NCBI RefSeq assembly: GCF_009391885.1
Contig: NZ_VZII01000004.1
Location: forward strand, 33,849-97,848
From: Pseudomonas sp. MN1F
Lineage (GTDB): Bacteria; Pseudomonadota; Gammaproteobacteria; Pseudomonadales; Pseudomonadaceae
Reading direction: 5' to 3'
Length of the DNA: 64,000 nucleotides
Numbering within the stretch: position 1 is the first letter of the stretch; each line of letters begins with the position of its first letter. A program made the position numbers and the translations under genes. Of this stretch, positions 1-10,284 are shown piece by piece. A model generated the notes under the pieces. It did no database searches. It was not told the DNA's origin and saw nothing but the letters and a program-made list of their open reading frames with translations.

Positions 1-165
1 ATACAGTTGCAGGTTGAAGCGCAGCAGGTTCTCGTGCAGGTGGGCGACGCCGGCTTTCTGGCCGCGCAGCTTGAAGCTGACTTCCGGGCGCGGGAAGGGG
101 CGTTTGAAGAAGGCTTCGGCTTGCTGGTAACAGGTTTCGACGCGTTGTTTGAGCAGCTCGGGCAT
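1..165 (-). CDS. sprT: SprT family metalloprotease-like protein, N-terminal fragment (cut by window edge)
   Basis: Read on the minus strand, the frame opens with ATG at 165-163 and stays open for 55 codons to the window edge, so only the N-terminus is present. The start MPELLKQRV and the segment LRGQKAGVAHLHENLLRFN match what I know of pseudomonad SprT proteins, a family of small zinc metalloprotease-like proteins. The zinc-binding HExxH motif would lie beyond position 1 and cannot be checked. The next gene on the same strand is separated from it by a terminator-like hairpin. Confidence 0.8.
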   Translation of the reverse strand, partial: MPELLKQRVETCYQQAEAFFKRPFPRPEVSFKLRGQKAGVAHLHENLLRFNLQLY

Positions 166-253
166 GGCGGGGTGGTTCTCCTGACCGGGCATTATGCCGC
201 ATGCCTGTCGCGGTTGCCGAGCCACCGGTCAGCAGGCATCCGCACAAAGACAA

Positions 254-273
254 AGGCCGCCTTGCGGCGGCCT
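254..273 (-). terminator. Rho-independent terminator of the Yip1-family gene
   Basis: An 8-bp perfect stem (AGGCCGCC / GGCGGCCT) with a TTGC loop is followed on the minus strand by a T-rich tail (TTTGTCTTTG). It lies about 30 bases beyond the stop codon of the minus-strand gene ending at 306. Confidence 0.75.
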
Positions 274-305
274 CTGCTTGATGCCCTATGTTGGCTGGAT
301 CTGAT

Positions 306-905
306 CTAGTTGGTGTACACGGGCCCCACGCCCAAACCCCAGATGATCACGGTTGCAGCCATGATCGCCACCAGCACCACGAGGCCCACTGCCAGCACGG
401 AGCTTGAGAACAGGAAGCCTTCATCTGACGGTATGTTCATGAACGTCGGCAAGCCGACATACAGCAGGTACACGGTGTAGCAAATGGCAGCGGTCCCCAC
501 CAGCATGCCCAGCCACAGGTGCGGATACAGCGCCGCCAGGCCACCGAGGAACAGCGGGGTGGCGGTGTAGGTGGCAAAGGCGATGCATTGCGCCATGGAC
601 GGGTTGGCGTCGTAGGTGCGGGCCATCCAGTGAATGAATGCGCCCATCACCGCAACCCCGGCGAGCATCGCCACGTAGGACATGATGCTCATCCATATTG
701 CGCTATCCATGGTCAGCATCACTGCCGGCCGGCCGCCGATCACCCAACCCACCTGGGTTGTGCCGATAAAGGCCGAAATGGCGGGAATCGCCGCCAGGAT
801 GAGGGTATGAGTAAGGTACATGTGGCTGATGCTTTCTTCTTCGCCACGAATCTCCCGCCATTCCTGGTCGGGATGGGTAAACAGCCCCACAACGTGATGA
901 ATCAT
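306..905 (-). CDS. Yip1 family inner membrane protein
   Basis: The product is 199 residues with about five hydrophobic segments, for example around ILAAIPAISAFIGTT, VAMLAGVAVMGAFIHWMA and VGLVVLVAIMAATVIIWGL, so it is an integral membrane protein. The start MIHHVVGLFTHPDQEW with its short amphipathic head is typical of bacterial Yip1-domain proteins. The frame extends further upstream, but an AGGAG Shine-Dalgarno sits just before the ATG at 905, so I chose that start. Its function is unknown; bacterial Yip1-domain proteins have no agreed role. It is transcribed away from ttcA, with a 263-base divergent promoter region between them. Confidence 0.75.
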   Translation of the reverse strand: MIHHVVGLFTHPDQEWREIRGEEESISHMYLTHTLILAAIPAISAFIGTTQVGWVIGGRPAVMLTMDSAIWMSIMSYVAMLAGVAVMGAFIHWMARTYDANPSMAQCIAFATYTATPLFLGGLAALYPHLWLGMLVGTAAICYTVYLLYVGLPTFMNIPSDEGFLFSSSVLAVGLVVLVAIMAATVIIWGLGVGPVYTN

Positions 906-1168
906 GCCGGTCACTCCTCTCAATATTGCCAATCGCCCCCCACATGGAGCGCAAGCGGCCCGAGGCCAGGACACCGAAGCAGAACGGTAATGTGGCCTTA
1001 TGTCGCAGTATAGGAAGCCAATCCCCGCACAAACCCGGCTTTTTAGAGCAAATTGCGCTGTCAGGGCCGTTGTTGATTACCTTGAAGTCTTTATCGGAAT
1101 CCCTACAGGTGCGCGTGGTTTGTGCGTAAAATAGCCGGCTTTTGTCACACCTCGCGGATCCAAGCGCT

Positions 1169-1993
1169 ATGGGCACCCTCTCGGTCAACCAGAACAAACT
1201 GCAAAAACGCCTGCGTCGTCTCGCCGGCGAAGCCATCACCGACTACAACATGATCGAAGATGGCGACAAGGTCATGGTCTGCCTGTCTGGCGGCAAGGAC
1301 AGCTACACCATGCTCGACGTTCTGTTGCACCTGCAGAAGGTGGCACCGATCAAGTTCGAGATCGTCGCGGTGAACATGGACCAGAAGCAGCCGGGCTTCC
1401 CCGAGCATGTGCTGCCGGCCTACCTCAAGGAACTGGGCGTCGAGTACCACATCGTCGAGAAGGACACCTACTCGGTGGTCAAGGAGCTGGTCCCCGAGGG
1501 CAAGACCACCTGCTCGCTGTGCTCGCGCCTGCGCCGCGGTACCCTGTACACCTTCGCCGATGAAATCGGTGCGACCAAGATGGCCCTGGGGCACCACCGC
1601 GACGACATCGTCGAAACCTTCTTCCTCAACATGTTCTTCAACGGCGCGCTCAAGGGCATGCCGCCCAAGCTGCGTGCCGACGACGGCCGCAACGTGGTGA
1701 TCCGCCCGCTGGCCTACTGCAGCGAGAAGGACATCCAGGCCTACTCGGACATGAAGGAATTCCCGATCATCCCGTGCAACCTCTGCGGCTCGCAGGAGAA
1801 CCTGCAGCGCCAGGTGGTCAAGGACATGCTGGTGGAGTGGGAGCGCAAGCACCCGGGCCGCACCGAGAGCATCTTCCGCGCCATGCAGAACGTGGCGCCG
1901 TCGCAGCTGGCCGACCGCAACCTGTTCGACTTCACCAGCCTGAAGATCGACGAGAACGCCACCCCGCGCTTCCTCGACGTGGTGAACATCTGA
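1169..1993 (+). CDS. ttcA: tRNA 2-thiocytidine(32) synthetase TtcA
   Basis: TtcA adenylates and thiolates cytidine 32 of certain tRNAs using a [4Fe-4S] cluster in the cytoplasm. The 274-residue product has the PP-loop SGGKDS near residue 40, the CxxC pair in [12 protein letters not shown] and a further cysteine pair in IPCNLCGS, all typical of this family. The length fits the family. An upstream in-frame TTG at 1142 would add nine residues, but [15 protein letters not shown] is the usual Pseudomonas N-terminus. The next gene starts 4 bases after the stop, which suggests cotranscription. Confidence 0.95.
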   Translation: MGTLSVNQNKLQKRLRRLAGEAITDYNMIEDGDKVMVCLSGGKDSYTMLDVLLHLQKVAPIKFEIVAVNMDQKQPGFPEHVLPAYLKELGVEYHIVEKDTYSVVKELVPEGKTTCSLCSRLRRGTLYTFADEIGATKMALGHHRDDIVETFFLNMFFNGALKGMPPKLRADDGRNVVIRPLAYCSEKDIQAYSDMKEFPIIPCNLCGSQENLQRQVVKDMLVEWERKHPGRTESIFRAMQNVAPSQLADRNLFDFTSLKIDENATPRFLDVVNI

Positions 1994-1997
1994 GGCC

Positions 1998-2669
1998 ATG
2001 CGCGATTACCAGTGGCTGCATGCGTATTGCCTGAACCGCTTCGGCTCGGCCCAGGCACTGGAAGCCTTCCTGCCACAGCCGCGCACGCCGGCGCAGCTGC
2101 GCGATATCGCTGACGACCGCTACCTGTCGACCCTGGCCCTGCGCGTGTTTCGCGCCGGGCTCAAGCACAGCCTGGTCGATGCCAAGTGGCCAGCGTTCGA
2201 GCAGGTGTTCTTTGGTTTCGACCCGGAGAAGGTGGTGCTGATGGGCGCCGAGCACCTGGAGCGGTTGATGCACGACGAGCGTATCATCCGCCACCTGGGC
2301 AAGCTCAAGAGCGTGCCGCGCAATGCGCAGATGATCCTCGATGTGGCGAAGGAGAAGGGCAGTTTCGGTGCGTTCATCGCCGACTGGCCGGTGACCGATA
2401 TCGTCGGGCTGTGGAAGTACCTGGCCAAGCACGGCAACCAGTTGGGCGGGCTGTCGGCGCCGCGCTTCCTGCGCATGGTCGGCAAGGACACCTTCATCCC
2501 CACCGAAGACATGGCGGCGGCGTTGATCGCGCAGAAGGTGATCGACAAGCAGCCGACCAGCCAGCGCGACTTGGCGCTGGTGCAGCAAGCGTTCAATCAA
2601 TGGCACGCAGAGAGCGGGCGGCCGCTGTGCCAGTTGTCGGTGATGCTGGCGCATACCGTTAACCATTGA
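1998..2669 (+). CDS. DNA-3-methyladenine glycosylase I (TagI) family protein
   Basis: The product is 223 residues. The segments VFRAGLKHSLVDAKWPAF, FFGFDPEKV, LMHDERIIRHLGKL and VPRNAQMILDV match the helix-hairpin-helix core of TagI base-excision glycosylases, which remove 3-methyladenine from DNA. The C-terminus lacks the His/Cys zinc-snap cluster of E. coli Tag, and the protein is longer (E. coli Tag is about 187 residues). It therefore belongs to a divergent subfamily, and the exact substrate is uncertain. It follows ttcA by 4 bases, probably in one operon. Confidence 0.75.
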   Translation: MRDYQWLHAYCLNRFGSAQALEAFLPQPRTPAQLRDIADDRYLSTLALRVFRAGLKHSLVDAKWPAFEQVFFGFDPEKVVLMGAEHLERLMHDERIIRHLGKLKSVPRNAQMILDVAKEKGSFGAFIADWPVTDIVGLWKYLAKHGNQLGGLSAPRFLRMVGKDTFIPTEDMAAALIAQKVIDKQPTSQRDLALVQQAFNQWHAESGRPLCQLSVMLAHTVNH

Positions 2670-2675
2670 GTCCTT

Positions 2676-2694
2676 GGGGCCGCAAAGCGGCCCC
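2676..2694. terminator. GC-rich hairpin between convergent genes
   Basis: GGGGCCGC-AAA-GCGGCCCC forms a perfect 8-bp stem between the stop codons of two convergent genes. No T-tract follows on the plus strand, so its strength as an intrinsic terminator is uncertain. Confidence 0.5.
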
Positions 2695-2702
2695 CCCTGC
2701 AT

Positions 2703-4064
<1,362 letters not shown>

Positions 4065-4149
4065 GTCGGGTCGCATCCAGCTGGGTGTGGCGGCTATTCT
4101 AACCGCAGCGACTGACCTATTTGCTTGAAACTTCGAGAAGGATTGACCC

Positions 4150-4614
4150 ATGGCAAGGCGTCTGGCAGCAGTACTGGCCATCACCGCGAGCCTTTTGCTC
4201 GGTGGTTGCGGTGCCGATTACGGCGTGGACCAAGATGGCAAGACGGTAAAGGCGGAACAGATCGACGGGCACTGGGTAGTGCTCAATTACTGGGCCGAAT
4301 GGTGTGGCCCGTGCCGTACCGAGGTACCTGAGCTGAACCAGGCGGCCAAGCAGTGGGCGGACGATGGCATCAAGGTGGTCGGGGTGAACTTCGATGGCCT
4401 GCAGGGCCCGGAGCTGAAGCAGGCAGCGCAGGCCCTGGGCATCGGCTTCACGGTGCTGGCGCAGGACCCGGCCGAGCGTTATGACCTGCCCCGCAGCGAG
4501 GCGCTGCCGGTGACCTACATCATCGATGACAAGGGCAAGGTGCGTGAGCAACTGATGGGCGAGCAGACCCTGGAAGGGTTGCAGGCCAAGATCAAGGCCC
4601 TGAAAGGCGCCTGA
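4150..4614 (+). CDS. TlpA-like thioredoxin-fold lipoprotein
   Basis: A 154-residue protein with a lipoprotein signal (lipobox LGGC, acylated Cys20) and a redox-active CGPC motif at residues 52-55 in YWAEWCGPCRTEVPEL. It should act as a membrane-anchored periplasmic thiol-disulfide oxidoreductase of the TlpA/ResA type. SEALPVTYIIDDKGKV contains the cis-proline that faces the active site. It is a single gene divergent from arsC, and its partner protein cannot be read from the context. Confidence 0.85.
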   Translation: MARRLAAVLAITASLLLGGCGADYGVDQDGKTVKAEQIDGHWVVLNYWAEWCGPCRTEVPELNQAAKQWADDGIKVVGVNFDGLQGPELKQAAQALGIGFTVLAQDPAERYDLPRSEALPVTYIIDDKGKVREQLMGEQTLEGLQAKIKALKGA

Positions 4615-4619
4615 TGCAA

Positions 4620-4644
4620 TTGGGGTCGCTGCGTGCGGCCCCAA
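4620..4644. terminator. Hairpin between convergent lipoprotein genes
   Basis: TTGGGG...CCCCAA arms enclose a second short CGC/GCG pairing, lying just after the TlpA-like gene and just before the stop of the META-domain gene on the other strand. There is no clear T-tract, so this is a moderate-confidence bidirectional terminator. Confidence 0.5.
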
Positions 4645-4650
4645 GGATCT

Positions 4651-5055
4651 TCAGCCTTCTTCAGGCCAGAAGCGCAGCGGCTTGCCTTCGGCCGGCCAGA
4701 AGCGCATCTGTTCGATGGGCGACACATCCCAACGCTGAACCGTCTCCAACGCCTGCAGGAAGCGCTTTTCCTGCTCCATCAACGCCGGGGCACACAGTTT
4801 GCGGGTTTTGCCGACCTTGCCGAAGCTCAGGTGCTCACCGTCCAGAGTGTACGGCGCAAACCAGTGGTTGCAGCCAGCATTGCCATAGGCGCGGCCATCA
4901 CTGGCCAGGGTCAGGGTCAGGTGGCTGTAGTCAATCAGCGGACGTTCGCCGATCCACTCCAGCACGTAGCTGCGTTCCTGCTGCAGCTTCGAAGGTTCGG
5001 CGGCGCAGCCGAGCAGGCCGGTGGCAATCAGCACGCCGGTCAGCAGATTCTTCAC
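4651..5055 (-). CDS. META (HslJ-like) domain lipoprotein
   Basis: Starting from GTG at 5055, the 134-residue product has a lipoprotein signal with Cys17 (ATGLLGC). It carries a META-type segment DGRAYGNAGCNHWFAPY, like the GCN motif of E. coli HslJ. META proteins are envelope proteins of poorly known function, associated with heat or antibiotic tolerance. Its GTG overlaps the stop of the upstream gene (GTGA), so the two are translationally coupled. Confidence 0.75.
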   Translation of the reverse strand: MKNLLTGVLIATGLLGCAAEPSKLQQERSYVLEWIGERPLIDYSHLTLTLASDGRAYGNAGCNHWFAPYTLDGEHLSFGKVGKTRKLCAPALMEQEKRFLQALETVQRWDVSPIEQMRFWPAEGKPLRFWPEEG

Positions 5056-5489
5056 TCGGCGCTCTCCTGGCAACGCGGGCACAGGTGCTTGTGGCCACGG
5101 CTGGCCCAGCCCAGTTCGGCGATACGGGCGCTGGCAGCCGGCTGGCGGGCCGCTTTGCCGAGTTTGGCGTCGACGGCGAACTCGAAGTCCAGCACCGCGT
5201 CGCAGCTGTCGCACTCGACCTTCCAGGTGAGAATTTCCAGCTCGTTGAACACCGGGCCACTGGCCACGGCAACCCACTGGCCGCGTGGGTTGATCAGGTG
5301 GCGCACGCTGTCCACGGTCAGGCGCATGGCCAGGTCCTTGCTGCCCTTGAGGGTCACGATCAGGACGTCGCCCTTGTGCATCGAGCCACCGTTGCCGGTC
5401 ACCTGGTAACGGCCCGGAACCAGGGCGCGACACTCGATCAGGGTGTGTTGCGGGTTGAAAAGGGTGTAGCGGAAATCGTGCTCGACCAT
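5052..5489 (-). CDS. Conserved hypothetical protein with two CxxC motifs
   Basis: A 145-residue soluble protein. KVECDSCDAVLDFEF and HLCPRCQESAE each hold a CxxC, which together could form a four-cysteine zinc site (rubredoxin-like knuckles) about 50 residues apart. I do not recognise a named family. There is no signal peptide. The gene is translationally coupled to the META lipoprotein behind it, so a shared envelope-stress role is possible but not shown. Confidence 0.6.
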   Translation of the reverse strand: MVEHDFRYTLFNPQHTLIECRALVPGRYQVTGNGGSMHKGDVLIVTLKGSKDLAMRLTVDSVRHLINPRGQWVAVASGPVFNELEILTWKVECDSCDAVLDFEFAVDAKLGKAARQPAASARIAELGWASRGHKHLCPRCQESAE

Positions 5490-5520
5490 GGGTCCTCCAG
5501 AAATGCCGCGTATCCTAGCA

Positions 5521-6510
5521 TCAACCGCTGACCAGATTCTGCGGATTACCCGCCGCCCAGCGGATGATGTTGTCCAGGGTGGTGGCGGCGATCGCGTCCA
5601 GTGCTTCGCGGGTCAGGAATGCCTGGTGTGCGGTGATGATCACGTTGGGGAAGGTCAGCAGCCGTGCCAGCACATCATCCTGCAGCGGGAGGTCAGAGCG
5701 GTCCTCGAAGAACAGCTGGGCTTCCTCTTCGTAGACGTCCAGGCCCAGGTAGCCGAGCTGGCCGCTTTTCAGGGCGTCGATCAGTGCCGGTGTGTCGACC
5801 AGCGCGCCACGGCCGGTATTGATCAGCATCGCGCCTGGCTGCAACTGGTTCAGGCTTTGCGCATTGATCAGGTGCCGGGTGTGCTCGGTCAGCGGGCAGT
5901 GCAGGCTGATGATCCGCGCCTCGCGCAGCAGGTCGGGCAACGCCATGTAGCGCGCGCCAAGGGCCTGCAGTTCCGGGTTGGGGTAGGGGTCGTAGGCCAG
6001 CAGCTGGCAGCCGAAACCGGCCATGATCCGGGCGAAGGCGGCGCCGATCTGGCCAGTGCCGACCACGCCGACGGTCTTGCCATGCAGGTCGAAGCCGGTC
6101 AGCCCGTGCAGGGTGAAGTCACCTTCGCGGGTGCGGTTGTAGGCCCGGTGCAGGCGGCGGTTGAGCGCCAGGATCAGGGCTACGGCGTGCTCGGCCACGG
6201 CATGTGGCGAGTAGGCCGGCACGCGTACCACCGCAAGGCCAAGGCGCTGCGCGGTGGCCAGGTCGACATGGTTGTAGCCCGCCGAGCGCAGGGCGATCAG
6301 GCGCGTGCCGCCAGCGGCCAGGCGTTGCAGCACCTGGGCGTCGAGCTCGTCGTTGATGAAGGCGCAGACGACCTCGTAGCCGTGGGCCAGAGGGGCAGTG
6401 TCGAGGGTCAGGCGGGTGGGCTGGTAGTGCAGGTCCAGGGTGCTGTCGCTGGCGGCCCGGGTGAAGCTTTCCTGGTCGTAGTGCTGGCTGCTGAACAACA
6501 GAACGCGCAT
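5521..6510 (-). CDS. ldhA: D-lactate dehydrogenase, 2-hydroxyacid dehydrogenase family
   Basis: This 329-residue enzyme should reduce pyruvate to D-lactate with NADH in the cytoplasm. It carries the Rossmann motif GVVGTGQIGAAFARI, the substrate-side SAGYNHVD, the signature NTGRGALVDT and the catalytic histidine in ITAHQAFLT. The LDVYEEE segment is typical of the D-LDH branch. The ATG at 6510 gives the standard N-terminus MRVLLFSSQHYD. It lies directly downstream of gacS on the same strand, separated by a hairpin-forming repeat. Confidence 0.88.
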   Translation of the reverse strand: MRVLLFSSQHYDQESFTRAASDSTLDLHYQPTRLTLDTAPLAHGYEVVCAFINDELDAQVLQRLAAGGTRLIALRSAGYNHVDLATAQRLGLAVVRVPAYSPHAVAEHAVALILALNRRLHRAYNRTREGDFTLHGLTGFDLHGKTVGVVGTGQIGAAFARIMAGFGCQLLAYDPYPNPELQALGARYMALPDLLREARIISLHCPLTEHTRHLINAQSLNQLQPGAMLINTGRGALVDTPALIDALKSGQLGYLGLDVYEEEAQLFFEDRSDLPLQDDVLARLLTFPNVIITAHQAFLTREALDAIAATTLDNIIRWAAGNPQNLVSG

Positions 6511-6562
6511 GGTGAGAGTCCTTTGCAGTGCATGTCTTGGGTTGTGTGGTGCCATTGAGACC

Positions 6563-6600
6563 GAGCGCCGCGCGGGCGGCGCTCGATCTCACGGGCGCCG
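6563..6600. repeat. GC-rich hairpin repeat (copy 1)
   Basis: GAGCGCCGC-GCGG-GCGGCGCTC is a perfect 9-bp stem, followed by CGATCTCACGGGCGCCG. The block 6567-6600 recurs almost unchanged at 20963-20996 next to a REP sequence. It lies between gacS and ldhA and may stop or attenuate transcription. Confidence 0.7.
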
Positions 6601-6611
6601 AAAAAATCCAG

Positions 6612-9371
6612 TCAAGCGCTCAGCCGCGCCTGCGCCGCCAACCGATTGATCGCCGCATCCAGCTCATCCAGCGCCTGCTGTGCCTGCGGGCTGTCCTGCT
6701 TGAGCAGTGTCTCGCTGCGCTGACACGCCGCACGCAACTGCGGCACACCACAATAACGCGAGGCACCATTGAGCCGGTGCACCTGCTCGATCAGCGTCGC
6801 GCGGTCATCGGCCTCGCAGGCGCTGCGAATTGCCTGGCGGTCGCTTTCCAGCGACGCCAGCAGCATGGCCAGCATGTCAGCCGCGAGGTCCGGCTTGCCG
6901 GCGGCCAGGCGCAAACCTTCGTCCGGGTCCAACACGGGCAGCTCATGGCTGTCGCCATGCGGCTCGCTGGCAGGCTCCAGTGGCGACGTGCCCAGGCTCA
7001 GCCCGGTCCACTTCATCACTACCTGGGCCAACTGCCGTTCGCTGATCGGCTTGGTCAGGTAATCGTCCATGCCACTGTGCAACAGGGCGCGCTTCTCATT
7101 GGCCATGGCATGGGCAGTCAGGGCGACGATCGGCAGCGGGCTGCCACTCTGGGTCTTTTCCCACAGGCGGATCTGCTCGGTGCAGGCGCGGCCGTCCATG
7201 CCGGGCATCTGCACGTCCATCAGCACCAGGTCGAAGGGCTCGGCCTGTACCGCCTGCACGGCGGCATGGCCGTTGTCGACCGCCAGCACTTCGGCGCCCA
7301 GGTCTTCGAGCAACGTCTGCACCAGCAGCAGGTTGGCGGCATTGTCGTCGACGCACAGGATCTTCGCCCGGCGCTGGCTACTGCCAGACAACCCCGGTTC
7401 GGCCTGCGGCCGTCGCGGTTGCACCAGTTCCAGCAACAGGCGGCGCAACTTGCGTGTGCAGGTCGGCTTGGACAGCAACTGCCCATGGCCGTTGGGCAGG
7501 TAGGGGTGGTACATCGCCTGTTCGGTGGTTGGGCACAGCACCACGCACTGGCAGTGCAGGCGCTCCAGTTGCTGGTTGTACTGGCCGAGCTGTTCCGGTG
7601 AAAGCGTACCGAGGTTGGCGCCGAGCACCGCGAACTCGAATGGCATGCCGGCCTGGAAGCCCGCTTGCACGCCGTGCAGCAACTGGTCATAGGAAGCGAA
7701 CAGGCTGACGCTCAGGCCGCAATCCTCAAGCTGGTGCTCCAGAGCCTGGCGCGCCAGCTCATGGCTGTCGACGATGGCCACCCTGCGGCCCAGCAACGGT
7801 TGCAGCGGCTGCTCCTCGATGTCGTCGTGTGCCTTGGGCAGGCTCAGGCTGATCCAGAACTGCGAGCCTTCGCCCGGTGTGCTGTCGACGCCGATCTCGC
7901 CGCCCATCTGCTCGATCAGGCGCTTGGAAATCACCAGCCCCAGGCCGGTGCCGCCGGGTTGGCGGGCCAGCGAGTTGTCGGCCTGGCTGAAAGCCTGGAA
8001 CAGCGTGCGCACGTCCTGTGGTGACAAGCCGATGCCGGTGTCCTGCACGCTGATGCGCAGCTGGGCACTGTCTTCGTGTTCGTCATCGAGCATCGCCCGC
8101 ACGACAATGGTGCCTTCGCGGGTGAACTTGATCGCGTTGCTCACCAGGTTGGTGAGGATCTGTTTCAGCCGCAACGGGTCGCCGATCAGCGAAGTTGGCG
8201 TATCGCGGTAGATCAGGCTGAGCAGCTCGAGCTGCTTGGCATGGGCGGCGGGGGCGAGGATGGTCAAGGTGTCCTGGACCAGGTCGCGCAAATTGAACGG
8301 GACGCTGTCGAGCACCAGCTTGCCGGCCTCGATCTTGGAGAAGTCGAGGATCTCGTTGATGATCCCCAGCAGGTTGTCGGCGGACTTCTCGATGGTGCTC
8401 AGGTAGTCCAGCTGCCGCGGGGTCATCTCGCTCTTCTGCAGCAGGTGGGTGAAGCCCAGGATGCCATTGAGCGGGGTGCGGATTTCGTGGCTCATGTTGG
8501 CCAGGAATTCCGACTTGATGCGGCTGGCCTCCAGGGCCTCCTTGCGCGCCATGTCCAGCTCGATGTTCTGGATCTCGATGGTTTCCAGATTCTGGCGCAC
8601 GTCCTCGGTGGCCTGGTCGATGCTGTGCTGCAGTTCCTCATGAGCACCGTGCAGGGTCTCGGCCATGCGGTTGATGCCGCGAGCCAGTTCGTCCAGTTCA
8701 TGGCTGCCCATGGCCGGCAGGCGTTCGTCGAGGTGGCCGTCCTTGAGCTGGTTGACCGTATGCTTGATGCGTGCGATCGGGTCATTGATGGTACGGCTCA
8801 TGCGCATCGCCAGCAGCACACTGAGGGCCAGGCAGGCGAGGATCAGCAGCACGCTGGTGAACAGGTTGCGGTAGCCGCGCAGCAACGTGCCGTCGTGGGA
8901 CAGTTCGATCTCGACCCAGCCGAGCAGGCGCTCGGTTTCGGCCGGTACGGCATCGGTGGCCAGGTCGCGGTGGTGGCCGAACACCGGCATCAGGTAACGG
9001 GTAGCGTCGTTGCCGGTGCGCTGCAGCAACTGCGTGCCGGTGCCGCCGCTGGGCGCCTGGTTGATCATGCTTGGCCCGGCATGGGCCAGGCGGCTGCGGT
9101 CGGGGGCGAGGAAGGCCACGGCGCGCACGTCGGCCTGCTCCAGGGTCTGCGCGGCGATGCGCTCCAGCTGGGCAGGCGCCAGGCGTGCCAGGGCCGGTGC
9201 GGCCAGCGGTGCCAGCTGCTCGGCGAGCATCTTGCCGCGCTGCAGCAGCTGGGTGCGCAACTGGTCTTGCTGCAGCCAGGTGAAATAGCTGCCCAGCACC
9301 AGTGCCATCAGGCTGGCTGGCAACAATGCCAGCAGCAGCACCCGGCTTCTGATTCCCAAACGATCGAGCAC
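6612..9371 (-). CDS. gacS: Hybrid sensor kinase GacS
   Basis: GacS is the membrane sensor that activates GacA and so the Rsm small-RNA cascade controlling secondary metabolism, biofilm and secretion. The 919-residue product has an N-terminal membrane segment (near 10-30), a periplasmic region, a second membrane segment (near 165-190) and HAMP. These are followed by HisKA with His295 (NMSHEIRTPLNG), an ATPase domain, a receiver with Asp719 (LMDVQMPGMDG) and a C-terminal Hpt with His865 (VHRLNGASRY). This full tripartite layout is as in known GacS/BarA. The GTG start at 9371 is set by an excellent AGGAGG; longer frames lack one. Confidence 0.93.
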   Translation of the reverse strand: MLDRLGIRSRVLLLALLPASLMALVLGSYFTWLQQDQLRTQLLQRGKMLAEQLAPLAAPALARLAPAQLERIAAQTLEQADVRAVAFLAPDRSRLAHAGPSMINQAPSGGTGTQLLQRTGNDATRYLMPVFGHHRDLATDAVPAETERLLGWVEIELSHDGTLLRGYRNLFTSVLLILACLALSVLLAMRMSRTINDPIARIKHTVNQLKDGHLDERLPAMGSHELDELARGINRMAETLHGAHEELQHSIDQATEDVRQNLETIEIQNIELDMARKEALEASRIKSEFLANMSHEIRTPLNGILGFTHLLQKSEMTPRQLDYLSTIEKSADNLLGIINEILDFSKIEAGKLVLDSVPFNLRDLVQDTLTILAPAAHAKQLELLSLIYRDTPTSLIGDPLRLKQILTNLVSNAIKFTREGTIVVRAMLDDEHEDSAQLRISVQDTGIGLSPQDVRTLFQAFSQADNSLARQPGGTGLGLVISKRLIEQMGGEIGVDSTPGEGSQFWISLSLPKAHDDIEEQPLQPLLGRRVAIVDSHELARQALEHQLEDCGLSVSLFASYDQLLHGVQAGFQAGMPFEFAVLGANLGTLSPEQLGQYNQQLERLHCQCVVLCPTTEQAMYHPYLPNGHGQLLSKPTCTRKLRRLLLELVQPRRPQAEPGLSGSSQRRAKILCVDDNAANLLLVQTLLEDLGAEVLAVDNGHAAVQAVQAEPFDLVLMDVQMPGMDGRACTEQIRLWEKTQSGSPLPIVALTAHAMANEKRALLHSGMDDYLTKPISERQLAQVVMKWTGLSLGTSPLEPASEPHGDSHELPVLDPDEGLRLAAGKPDLAADMLAMLLASLESDRQAIRSACEADDRATLIEQVHRLNGASRYCGVPQLRAACQRSETLLKQDSPQAQQALDELDAAINRLAAQARLSA

Positions 9372-9564
9372 ACTCGCCTCCTGTGATGTGCCTGGATGCC
9401 GTCGACGCTGCGACGGAACAATGCGGAAAGTTACTCCGCTGGCAGCGCTAATGCACCCTTTGAATGTCATTTCGTTGCCTGGCCAAGGCGTTGGTCGCAG
9501 GGCAGTTGCCTGGAAGGAGAGCTTGCACAATAATCGCGTAATTGAGAATGGATGGCAGTTGCCA

Positions 9565-10281
9565 ATGAATCCTGTAACTAATTGCGCGTCCCGCATCCTG
9601 GCGATCGAGGACGATCCTGTCCTGGGTGCGTACCTGCACGAAGAGCTTCAGCGCGGCGGCTTCCAGGTCACCTGGTGCCGCAATGGCCTGGATGGCCTGG
9701 AGGCGGCCGGTCGGCAAACCTTCGATGTGGTGCTGATGGACATCCTGCTGCCAGGCCTCAATGGCCTGGATGCCCTGGCCCGGTTGCGCCAGCGCAGCGC
9801 CACGCCGGTGATCCTGATGTCGGCGCTGGGCGCCGAGGCCGACCGCATCAGCGGCTTCCAGCGTGGTGCCGACGACTACCTGCCCAAGCCCTTCAGCATG
9901 GCCGAGCTGCAGGTGCGGATCGAGGCGATCTTGCGCCGGGTTGCCCTTGAGCGGCGTCATCAGCCTCCGCTGGAGGTTGCCGGAAGCGCGATGTACTTCG
10001 ACGAAGGCCTGTGCGATGTCAGCCTGGGCGGTCAGCAGGCTGGCATGACGCCGAGCGAATACCGCCTGTTCGACATCCTTCACCGCAATGTCGATGAAGT
10101 GCTGAGCAAGCCCTTCCTTTATCAGCAGGTGCTGCAGCGCGGCTACTCGCGGCACGACCGCAGCCTGGACATGCACGTCAGCCAGATCCGCCGCAAGCTC
10201 AAAGGTATCGGCTACCACGAGCGGCAGATCCGCACCGTGTGGGGCAAGGGCTACATGCTCAGTGCCGGCGAGGTGGAGTAA
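9565..10281 (+). CDS. OmpR-family response regulator
   Basis: A 238-residue regulator with a receiver domain (IEDD acidic pocket, phospho-acceptor Asp59 in LMDILLPGLNG, conserved Lys in LPKPF). It ends in a winged-helix DNA-binding domain (SLDMHVSQIRRKLKG, TVWGKGYML). The start ATG at 9565 follows a weak Shine-Dalgarno; the frame stays open upstream, so the exact start is not certain. It is divergent from gacS and followed after 3 bases by its presumed kinase. Its target genes are unknown. Confidence 0.85.
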   Translation: MNPVTNCASRILAIEDDPVLGAYLHEELQRGGFQVTWCRNGLDGLEAAGRQTFDVVLMDILLPGLNGLDALARLRQRSATPVILMSALGAEADRISGFQRGADDYLPKPFSMAELQVRIEAILRRVALERRHQPPLEVAGSAMYFDEGLCDVSLGGQQAGMTPSEYRLFDILHRNVDEVLSKPFLYQQVLQRGYSRHDRSLDMHVSQIRRKLKGIGYHERQIRTVWGKGYMLSAGEVE

Positions 10282-10284
10282 GCC

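Noticed and set aside
1142..1168. TTG start of ttcA giving nine extra residues
   Set aside because: No ribosome site, and the family N-terminus begins at the ATG at 1169.
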